The notes below the pieces were generated by a model. That model had not been told where the DNA came from. It did no database searches and was given only the letters and a program-made list of their open reading frames with translations. A stretch of 64,000 nt of DNA from Corynebacterium felinum (GTDB lineage Bacteria; Actinomycetota; Actinomycetes; Mycobacteriales; Mycobacteriaceae), in NCBI RefSeq assembly GCF_030408755.1, contig NZ_CP047209.1:1178001-1242000 (forward strand), written 5' to 3'. Of the stretch, positions 17,974-26,067 are shown one piece after another (the stretch's first letter is position 1; each line of letters starts with the position of its first letter). Made by a program: the position numbers and the translations under genes.

Positions 17974-19603
17974 GAGGATTCATACTAATAGATGGGGGTG
18001 AGTTTTCTTCCCCCGCAGGGTTCGGCACGGCGGAAGCGCTCCCATCTGCGGCAGTTGGGGCAGCAGGGGCAGGCTGTAACGATTCCGGCGCGCCTGGGTC
18101 AGGGGCGGGGACGTTCGTGGCAGTCGAGTCGGGCTTAAACATCGGCGTTAAGCTGGGCGTATCCGAAACATTGGGGAGGGTTTCGCTCTGCGGAACTACG
18201 GGCGTGGGTGCAACAGTGGTGGGGGTGGGGAAGGTGAAAGATTTCGGCGCCAACCACCCATTGGGGTTTTCTTCCCCTTCCGAGCTAAACGTCAGCACTT
18301 TGAGAGTGAGGATGGCAATGCCTATCACAATCAGAATTGTTGTCGACACCCTCGTGCGTCCGCCCACGGAGAAGAAACGTTCCCACCCTTTCACACGCGG
18401 CTCCATGTGGTTGTTAGAGTCCGTGCTGTTTCGTTCGGCGCTGTTCGATCCTGAGTTGTTCTGTGTTGTATCGTCGTCGTGGCCATCACGCGCATCCCCG
18501 AGGGTTGGGCCAGCATCGAAGGTCTTGTCTTCCGCATTCCGATTCGGCACCGCGGGGTCATGGGCAGTGAGCAACCCTCGTTCAGTCACCTTGGCGGCTT
18601 GCTCTGGGCTGAGCGTGCCCGCGGGTGCGGTGACGGGAACGGGAGTTTGCGGTGACGACGTCGATACGGCGTGCGCCTGCGTGAGTACATGGCGGTGATC
18701 GGCGTCGACAAGCGTAGCGACGTCAGCATCAACCTGTCCCTGCTTCGCCACGTCGCTGATAGTGAAGGTGGCATATTCGGGCCAGAATTCATCAATAATG
18801 CTCACTCGAATTGCGCGCTCCACCAGCCACTGCGAGCCTGGTTTCACCTGAGCGAGGAAACGCACATTGACTGTCCACGGCAACCCCAGCGTATTGGGCG
18901 GATTAATCCCCACTGCGGGATGCACCGCAAGCGGACCGAGAATCACATCAGCAACGCCCTCTTTGTGCAACGCCCGCTGTGCTGCGTCAGTTGCCCTGCT
19001 CAACGTCTCTTCCATGTTTGCTTCCTGCAGCAGGGGAAGTGGCATGATCACCACTGCTGAAGACCAGTGATTTGAGTTGTTGATGGACACCCCAGCTTTA
19101 GAATTCGGGATGATGACTGTTTCTTCAGCAAGCGTGCGAATCCGCGTTGCACGCATCGTGATCTGAATGACTGTGCCTTCAATATTTGTAGCGCCACCCT
19201 CGAAACGAACCCAGTCGCCGACACCGTATTGTTTCTCCGACAAGATGAAGAAGCCGGCAAGGAAGTCCGCAATAATCGACTGGGCGCCCAAACCAATCGC
19301 AGCTGAGGCAGCGGTTGCGGGGATAGCGGCACCGGCTAGGGAGAAGCCCAATTGCTGCAACATCGCAACAAAAATCAGGAAATAGCAAATAATCTGGGCG
19401 ACATAGACCGCCACGCCAGCAAAGGCGAGCTGCGACTTTTGCTCCGCCTCCTGCCCATCGACCACCTTGTTGGTGATGATGTACATCGCCAACCTCCCCG
19501 CACGGGGTATGAGGAACATGCATAAAATGAGGAAGGCGAGGCTTAAGCCTGGATCAACGATCCAGGACCAAATGGAGTGCGCAATATAGGAAATAAGCAG
19601 CAT
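17954..19603 (-). CDS. mscCG: MscCG-type mechanosensitive channel, probable glutamate exporter
   Basis: A 549-residue MscS-family channel. Three N-terminal helices end in the pore helix GAAIPATAASAAIGLGAQSIIADFLAGFF, followed by EKQYGVGDWVRFEG and VIIPNSKAGVSINNSN of the beta domain. The remaining 250 residues form the long hydrophilic extension with a fourth helix (STTILIVIGIAILTLKVLTF) and a Pro/Thr-rich exterior tail. This is the architecture of C. glutamicum MscCG (YggB, 533 residues), the main glutamate-efflux route on membrane stress. It heads the minus-strand operon with the PH-domain gene and ilvD, and is divergent from the ilvBNC leader. Confidence 0.9.
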   Translation of the reverse strand: MLLISYIAHSIWSWIVDPGLSLAFLILCMFLIPRAGRLAMYIITNKVVDGQEAEQKSQLAFAGVAVYVAQIICYFLIFVAMLQQLGFSLAGAAIPATAASAAIGLGAQSIIADFLAGFFILSEKQYGVGDWVRFEGGATNIEGTVIQITMRATRIRTLAEETVIIPNSKAGVSINNSNHWSSAVVIMPLPLLQEANMEETLSRATDAAQRALHKEGVADVILGPLAVHPAVGINPPNTLGLPWTVNVRFLAQVKPGSQWLVERAIRVSIIDEFWPEYATFTISDVAKQGQVDADVATLVDADHRHVLTQAHAVSTSSPQTPVPVTAPAGTLSPEQAAKVTERGLLTAHDPAVPNRNAEDKTFDAGPTLGDARDGHDDDTTQNNSGSNSAERNSTDSNNHMEPRVKGWERFFSVGGRTRVSTTILIVIGIAILTLKVLTFSSEGEENPNGWLAPKSFTFPTPTTVAPTPVVPQSETLPNVSDTPSLTPMFKPDSTATNVPAPDPGAPESLQPAPAAPTAADGSASAVPNPAGEENSPPSISMNPHEQETR

Positions 19604-19710
19604 GATGCCCCAGCATACTGTGCATATGAGGGGGTGGGGTATTTACTTATCTGACCTGCGAAATTAATTCCACCAAGGGGGTAAAATGTGGTGTGTGGGG
19701 AAACTGCTTG

Positions 19711-19716
19711 TACTAT
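19711..19716 (+). promoter_or_regulatory. -10 hexamer of the ilvBNC promoter
   Basis: TACTAT lies 8 nt before the leader-peptide ATG at 19725. Transcription would start at about 19723, making the leader peptide mRNA leaderless, as reported for C. glutamicum ilvBNC. Confidence 0.6.
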
Positions 19717-19724
19717 GTGACCCT

Positions 19725-19787
19725 ATGAACATTATTCGACTTGTACTCGTGGTAACCGACGCGGCGTTTGCCGATGCGGCTTGCTAA
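19725..19787 (+). CDS. ilvBNC leader peptide
   Basis: A 20-codon reading frame, MNIIRLVLVVTDAAFADAAC, precedes the attenuator. Its first ten residues contain two isoleucines, two leucines and three valines, the end-products of the pathway, so ribosome stalling here would report branched-chain aminoacyl-tRNA supply. There is no ribosome-binding site; the start codon is at the predicted transcript start. C. glutamicum has a shorter peptide starting with a similar MxIIRLV sequence. Later codons (TDAAFADAAC) look unrelated to control. Confidence 0.8.
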   Translation: MNIIRLVLVVTDAAFADAAC

Positions 19788-19853
19788 AGTCCAAGTCACG
19801 TAATCAAACGCCCTCGTTACCACAGCACCACAAGTGCTAGGACGGGGGTTTTT
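19749..19853 (+). promoter_or_regulatory. ilvBNC transcription attenuator
   Basis: The terminator helix is CCCTCGT (19811-19817) with ACGGGGG (19842-19848), with an inner AGCAC/GTGCT hairpin and a T-run from 19849. The alternative pairing is visible too: GTGGTAAC (19749-19756), inside the Val codons of the leader peptide, is complementary to GTTACCAC (19816-19823), which overlaps the terminator's 5' arm. The position of the ribosome on the Ile/Leu/Val codons can therefore decide which helix forms. Confidence 0.8.
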
Positions 19854-20001
19854 GTTGTAATGGCTCATCCTCACCCATTCTGGAGTTCAGTAAGCGACCG
19901 CCCACCCACTCACACCCACCTTGGGGTGACTTTCCGCTTCGATCTCGTTTTGAAAACTTTGATAAATCTTTGATCTTCCCTGAGCAAGGAGTACAGAAGT
20001 C

Positions 20002-21843
20002 GTGGCAGCTTCCTCTCATCCCACCCCTGCTTCGGTTGCTGGACGCAACCGGGCAGCACAGCCGGAGCGTATGAACGGCGCCGACGCGATCGTGCGCACA
20101 CTCGAACTGCTGGGCACCGACCTTGTCTTTGGTCTGCCCGGTGGTGCGGTTCTTCCGCTGTATGAAGCCCTGTATAAATCCACTAAGCTGCGCCATGTTT
20201 TGGTGCGCCATGAGCAAGGTGCAGGTCATGCCGCTACCGGCTATGCCCAAGTATCCGGAAAAGTTGGTGTGTGCGTTGCTACCTCCGGCCCGGGTGCAAC
20301 CAACTTGGTCACCCCTATTGCCGATGCTTATCTTGATTCGGTGCCGCTGGTTGCGATCACCGGTCAGGTGGGTCGTCACATGCTGGGCACCGATGCGTTC
20401 CAAGAGGCGGATATTCGCGGTATCACTATGCCTGTGACCAAGCACAATTTCATTGTGTCGGAGCCGGAAGAGATTCCGCAGATGATCGCTGAGGCTTTCC
20501 ATTTGGCAAGCACTGGTCGCCCAGGCCCGGTGTTGGTGGATATTCCTAAGGATATTCAAGCTGCTGAGCTTGACTTTGTGTGGCCGCCCAAGATGAGCCT
20601 GCCGGGTTATCGCCCGGTGACCACCCCGCATTCGCGCCCGATTGAGCAAGCAGTCAAGCTGATTGCGGAGTCCAAACGCCCAGTCCTTTATATTGGCGGC
20701 GGCGTGATTAAGGCTGATGCTTCCGCTGAATTGATGGCTTTCGCTGAGCACACCGGCATTCCGGTTGTGACCACGCTGATGGCTTTGGGTGCTTTCCCTG
20801 ATTCGCATGAGCTGCACATGGGCATGCCGGGTATGCACGGTACGGTTCCTGCTGTGGGCGCAATGCAGGGCAGTGACCTGTTGATCGCCATCGGCACGCG
20901 TTTCGACGACCGTGTCACCGGCTGCACAAAGTCCTTCGCGCCGATGGCTAAGGTGATTCACGCCGATATCGACCCCGCCGAAATCGGCAAGATTCGCGCC
21001 GTTGATGTCCCCATCGTGGGCGACGCCCGCGAAGTACTCGACGCGCTGCTGAAGGAATTCTCCAAGAAGGTTGTTGTTGGCGCTGATGGTTTCGACATTT
21101 CCGAATGGATGGCTCATTTGAAGGACCTCCAGAGCCGTTTCCCTCGGGGCTATGCCCGCACCGATGACGGCTTGTTGGAACCGCAACATGTGATTGAAAC
21201 CCTGTCGCGTCTCGTCGGCCCTGACGCCATTTATTGCGCAGGTGTGGGCCAGCACCAAATGTGGTCTGCACAGTTTGTTGATTTCGAGAAGCCACGTACG
21301 TGGCTAAACTCTGGCGGCTTGGGAACCATGGGCTACTCGGTTCCGGCAGCATTAGGTGCAAAGGCGGCAGCTCCTGAAAAAGAAGTGTGGGCTATCGACG
21401 GCGATGGCTGCTTCCAGATGACCAACCAGGAATTGACCACTGCCGCTGTGGAAGGTTTCCCCATCAAGGTGGCGCTGATCAACAACGGCAACCTTGGTAT
21501 GGTGCGCCAGTGGCAGACTCTGTTCTACGACGGACACTATTCCAATACCAAGCTGCGCGAACAGAACGAGTACATGCCTGATTTCGTTGGTTTGGCTCAG
21601 GCGCAGGGCTGTGCAGCGTTCCGTGTGACTAAGGAGGAAGAGCTGGAGGAGGTTATTGAGAAGGCGCGTGCTATCAATGATCGTCCTGTGGTGATTGACT
21701 TCATTGTGGGCCAGGATGCTCAGGTGTGGCCGATGGTTGCTGCAGGGCATTCCAATTCCGATATCGAGTACGCCCGTGGTCTGCGGCCTTTCTTTGAGGC
21801 TGATCCTTGCGTGATCGAAAAAGAACTGACCGAGCAGATCTAA
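20002..21843 (+). CDS. ilvB: Acetolactate synthase large subunit
   Basis: IlvB (613 residues) is the thiamine diphosphate-dependent catalytic subunit of acetohydroxyacid synthase, condensing pyruvate with pyruvate or 2-oxobutyrate. It shows [16 protein letters not shown], the catalytic glutamate region [16 protein letters not shown], the FAD-binding middle domain ([11 protein letters not shown]) and the ThDP motif [12 protein letters not shown]...[12 protein letters not shown]. The start is GTG 20002, with AGGAG 10 nt upstream. It is the first structural gene of ilvBNC and is controlled by the attenuator. Stop is 21 bp before ilvN. Confidence 0.96.
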   Translation: MAASSHPTPASVAGRNRAAQPERMNGADAIVRTLELLGTDLVFGLPGGAVLPLYEALYKSTKLRHVLVRHEQGAGHAATGYAQVSGKVGVCVATSGPGATNLVTPIADAYLDSVPLVAITGQVGRHMLGTDAFQEADIRGITMPVTKHNFIVSEPEEIPQMIAEAFHLASTGRPGPVLVDIPKDIQAAELDFVWPPKMSLPGYRPVTTPHSRPIEQAVKLIAESKRPVLYIGGGVIKADASAELMAFAEHTGIPVVTTLMALGAFPDSHELHMGMPGMHGTVPAVGAMQGSDLLIAIGTRFDDRVTGCTKSFAPMAKVIHADIDPAEIGKIRAVDVPIVGDAREVLDALLKEFSKKVVVGADGFDISEWMAHLKDLQSRFPRGYARTDDGLLEPQHVIETLSRLVGPDAIYCAGVGQHQMWSAQFVDFEKPRTWLNSGGLGTMGYSVPAALGAKAAAPEKEVWAIDGDGCFQMTNQELTTAAVEGFPIKVALINNGNLGMVRQWQTLFYDGHYSNTKLREQNEYMPDFVGLAQAQGCAAFRVTKEEELEEVIEKARAINDRPVVIDFIVGQDAQVWPMVAAGHSNSDIEYARGLRPFFEADPCVIEKELTEQI

Positions 21844-21864
21844 CGAGAAGGACGCTGATTTACG

Positions 21865-22383
21865 ATGGCACAGACTGACTTTTCCCGCCATATCTTGAGT
21901 GTGTTGGTTGAGGACATTGACGGCATCATCTCGCGTGTTGCTGCGATGTTCACCCGCCGTGGTTTTAACTTGGTGTCTTTGGTTTCGGGTACGACCGAAA
22001 CTGAGGGGATTAACCGTATTACCATTGTGGTGGATGCGGATGAGGTTGCGATCGAGCAGATCACAAAGCAACTGAATAAGTTGATTCCGGTGCTCAAGGT
22101 GGTGCGTTTGGCTGAGGAGACCACTATTGCGCGTGCGTTGATGATGGTGAAGGTCTCTGCGGATGCCTCTAACCGTCCGCAGGTGGTGGATGCGGCTAAT
22201 ATTTTCCGTGCTCGCGTGGTCGATGTCGCCCCGGAGTCGGTGGTGATTGAAGCTACTGGTACTCAGGGTAAGCTGCGTGCTTTGCTTGATGTGTTGGAGC
22301 CGTTTGGGATCCGTGAGCTGATTTCTTCGGGTCAGATTGCGTTGCATCGTGGTCCGAAGACCATGGCACCCCAAAACCGCTAA
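21865..22383 (+). CDS. ilvN: Acetolactate synthase small (regulatory) subunit
   Basis: IlvN (172 residues) binds IlvB and confers valine feedback inhibition. The N-terminal ACT domain starts HILSVLVEDIDGIISRVAAMFTRRGFNLVSLVSG, with the glycine and asparagine positions used for valine binding, followed by a second ACT-like domain (RPQVVDAANIFRARVVDV). The size matches actinobacterial small subunits. It is preceded by AGAAGGA. It ends 97 bp before ilvC, a gap holding a strong dyad and a possible promoter. Confidence 0.95.
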   Translation: MAQTDFSRHILSVLVEDIDGIISRVAAMFTRRGFNLVSLVSGTTETEGINRITIVVDADEVAIEQITKQLNKLIPVLKVVRLAEETTIARALMMVKVSADASNRPQVVDAANIFRARVVDVAPESVVIEATGTQGKLRALLDVLEPFGIRELISSGQIALHRGPKTMAPQNR

Positions 22384-22390
22384 AAATCTT

Positions 22391-22428
22391 ACAGAATGAG
22401 ACAATTGGCTTTTTCTGTCTCATTCTGT
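22391..22428. repeat. Perfect 13-bp dyad between ilvN and ilvC
   Basis: ACAGAATGAGACA (22391-22403) and TGTCTCATTCTGT (22416-22428) form a perfect 13-bp stem with a 12-nt loop. It has no T-run after it and is followed at once by TATATT (22431-22436), a good -10. It may be an operator, an RNA processing site or a partial terminator lying between ilvBN and the separately expressed ilvC. Confidence 0.6.
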
Positions 22429-22438
22429 GGTATATTGA

Positions 22439-23494
<1,056 letters not shown>

Positions 23495-23505
23495 AAGAAG
23501 CCCCT

Positions 23506-23549
23506 AAAAAATCTCCCCAGTGATCAACACTTCGCTAGGGAGATTTTTT
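23506..23549 (+). terminator. Terminator of ilvBNC
   Basis: AAAAAATCTCCC (23506-23517) and GGGAGATTTTTT (23538-23549) are perfectly complementary with a 20-nt loop, ending in six T residues. Confidence 0.88.
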
Positions 23550-23826
23550 GATTTGTTGACTAAACATTCAATTTTCTTGATATTTTTCCTAAGTGTCTAC
23601 CACCTGCAGTGTGCAGGCCATATCCGAAATTTTTGAAAGCGAGTTCGCATCCTGGGTGGTTTTTCTAAAATTCCAACCCTAAAATTGGGCAAATATTATT
23701 AACATTTTTTATGTATTTTAGCGGTGGTAGATCGCTATTTTCGGTTTACTATGTGTGGCAGCAAGAAATGACTATTCACAATTTCTGCAGTGCTTCTTTT
23801 CGTTCGGATTTACTCAAGGAAAGACC
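23550..23826 (+). other. AT-rich gene-free leader of the toxin island
   Basis: These 277 bp are visibly richer in A and T than the flanking genes (stretches such as aaatattattaacattttttatgtatttta). No gene or clear repeat is seen. The base composition change marks the left side of the RHS/SUKH island and probably contains the toxin promoter. AAGGAAAG just before 23827 is the ribosome-binding site. Confidence 0.5.
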
Positions 23827-26010
23827 ATGCCCGTCCCATTGCTGCCTCCTTTTTCTACTTTCGTTCGTCCTATTTTTCATCTCGGGGGTAGCCCAGGGCT
23901 TGTGGGAGCATCGGCACTCAAGTGGAGAACTTTTGGCGAATCAGCCTTAAACACGGCGGAGCAATTACGCGGGATTAATGATGGGGGTTTTGTTGGCACT
24001 GAGGGTGATGAGTATCGGAAGTTGATTAATTCCGATTTCCCTGATCATCTCACCATAACGGGTGAAGCGCATGTGGGTGTTGCTGAGGCATTGAGTAGGT
24101 ATAGCTCCCTTTTGACTGAGCAAAAGATTGCCATGAGCACGCTCCGGGGTGCGGCGATGACTGCCCATGGTGCGGTGAATGCGGCTGTGGTGGATGTGAA
24201 TAATGCTGAGGCTGCTTGTGCGGCGGCGGTTACTCCGGAAACTCAGGCGCTTGCGCAGGCGAATTTAGCACGCGCACAAGCAACGTATCAGTCAGCGTTA
24301 TCAGTGTGGGAGGCAAAAAAGGCTGAGGCACAAGCCATTAAAGATGTGCTGGGTGCGGGGGTGCGTGCCCAAGTTGCTGCCATTGAACAGCAGGCGCGGA
24401 AGCGTTTTGAGGAAAATCCCAGCTGGTTGGGGGAGCAGTGGGAAAATATTAAAGATTTTGTTCGGGACAACTCTAAAATTCTGAGCCTGATTTCTGATGC
24501 GTTGCAGCTTATTGGTGGGATTTTGTTGTTTATTCCGGGGTTGAATGTGGTGGGGGCTGTGTTGGTGGGGGTGGGTGTTGGTTTGAAGGGGTTGTTGGCG
24601 GCTTCGGGTAAGGCTGGTTGGGGTGAGTTTTTCTTTGATCTTGCTACGTGTGGTGCTGTTGGGGGGTTGGCGAAGTTAGCGCGGGCGGGTCGGTTTGGTT
24701 CGAAGGCTGCGGGGTTGGCTAATCGTGCAAGTAGTGTGGCGGCGAATGTGTCGTCGAAGGTGGGGGCGCATATTAGTCGGGGTGTGGATCGGGTGAAGAC
24801 GATGTTTGATCCGGTGGATGTGGCTACTGGTGCGATGGTTGATTATGCGGTGGATGTGTTTGTTGATGGGGTGTTGCCGCTTGTGGTGGATCGGCATGCG
24901 TTTTCGTCTCATGAGTTGGGGCGTCGGTGGGTGTCGTGTTTGGATACTCGTTTAGAGGTGGGGGTTGATTCGGTGGCGATGCTTGCTCCGGATGGGGCGG
25001 TGTTGGAGTTTCCTGCTGCGCCGGTTGATGGTTCGGAGGTGCGTGCTGATGGGCGGGGGTGGTTGTTGTCGTTTGGTGATGGTGCGTATCGGGTGCGGGA
25101 TGTGGAAAAGGGGGTGTGTTATGTTTTTCGTGTTTATGAGTGCGTTGAGGGGGATCGGCCTGATGAGGGGGATTATGCGCATCTGATGGGGCGTAGTTGT
25201 CGTGTTGGGGTTATTGATGCTGCAGCGCCGACGTCGGGTTCGATGGTTGGTCGTGATGCGCCGCCGTCTAGTGTGGCGGAGGTTTTTGACCTGGGGGTTG
25301 AGATTGGTCTTTCGGCGGTTGTGCATCATTTGGGGCATTGGGTTGAGTATGAGTGGGATCAGTCTACGGGGTGGTGTACGGGGTTGGTGCGCAGTGATGG
25401 CACTAGGGTTGATTGTGCTTACGATCCGGTTATTGGGTTGATTAGCCAGTTAGCGGTGAGTGCGCCTGGTCAGGATGCGCAGGTGCTGATTCGTTATGAA
25501 TATAACCAGCATGGGCAGTTGATTCGGGTGATAAATTCGCATCAGGGGGTGTTGAGTTATGACTACGATGCTCAGGGGCGGGTGTGTGGTTGGTCGGATC
25601 GTAATGGGGTGCGGTATTTGTATCGTTTCGATGCTCAGGGGCGGGTGTGTGCTCAGGTAGGTTCGGGCGGGTTGATGCCCAATGTGATTGCTTGGTGTGA
25701 GGATACGGGGGTGGATGCGCCTGCTGGTGGGGTGGTTGCTGTGGGTATTCAGGCTGCTGGTGAGTTTCAGTGTGACCCGTTGGTTGCTGATGAGGCGATG
25801 ATTGAGCAGTATTTTGATCGGTTATTGTCTTTGCCGTTGTATCAGGCGGTGTGTGCGCATGGTTTAGAGGCTGCTGGTGTGGTTGGTGCGGGCCGGTGTG
25901 GGCCGCGGGATGATCATTCGTGGGCGATTCCGCAGCAGTGGTTGGAAGATGAGTTTTTAGGGCAGTTGCGTCCTGTGGTGATTCGTTCGACTGCTGATGG
26001 TGATGTGTAG
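23827..26010 (+). CDS. RHS polymorphic toxin, N-terminal part (ends at in-frame amber codon)
   Basis: The frame from ATG 23827 runs 727 codons to TAG at 26008-26010 and continues in the same frame to 28779, so this is the N-terminal part of one 1650-codon gene. The first ~110 residues (LKWRTFGESALNTAEQLRGIN...FVGTEGDEYR) look like a T7SS/WXG-type signal domain. A helical region rich in alanine, and a hydrophobic stretch (IGGILLFIPGLNVVGAVLVGVGVG) follow. Then comes the RHS entry domain DPVDVATGAMVDYAVDVF...LPLVVDRHAF (DUF6531 type), and YD-repeat units such as YEYNQHGQLIRV and YDYDAQGRV. The strand here is extremely rich in G and T. Confidence 0.8.
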   Translation: MPVPLLPPFSTFVRPIFHLGGSPGLVGASALKWRTFGESALNTAEQLRGINDGGFVGTEGDEYRKLINSDFPDHLTITGEAHVGVAEALSRYSSLLTEQKIAMSTLRGAAMTAHGAVNAAVVDVNNAEAACAAAVTPETQALAQANLARAQATYQSALSVWEAKKAEAQAIKDVLGAGVRAQVAAIEQQARKRFEENPSWLGEQWENIKDFVRDNSKILSLISDALQLIGGILLFIPGLNVVGAVLVGVGVGLKGLLAASGKAGWGEFFFDLATCGAVGGLAKLARAGRFGSKAAGLANRASSVAANVSSKVGAHISRGVDRVKTMFDPVDVATGAMVDYAVDVFVDGVLPLVVDRHAFSSHELGRRWVSCLDTRLEVGVDSVAMLAPDGAVLEFPAAPVDGSEVRADGRGWLLSFGDGAYRVRDVEKGVCYVFRVYECVEGDRPDEGDYAHLMGRSCRVGVIDAAAPTSGSMVGRDAPPSSVAEVFDLGVEIGLSAVVHHLGHWVEYEWDQSTGWCTGLVRSDGTRVDCAYDPVIGLISQLAVSAPGQDAQVLIRYEYNQHGQLIRVINSHQGVLSYDYDAQGRVCGWSDRNGVRYLYRFDAQGRVCAQVGSGGLMPNVIAWCEDTGVDAPAGGVVAVGIQAAGEFQCDPLVADEAMIEQYFDRLLSLPLYQAVCAHGLEAAGVVGAGRCGPRDDHSWAIPQQWLEDEFLGQLRPVVIRSTADGDV

Positions 26011-26067
26011 CGGATTGTTTCTGCTGAGGGTTTCGTTGAGGATTTTGCGTACAACGATTATCACCAG

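Noticed and set aside
19837..21258. Long minus-strand reading frame opposite ilvB
   Set aside because: It lies wholly opposite a certain enzyme gene and its leader and has no recognisable family features; a shadow frame.
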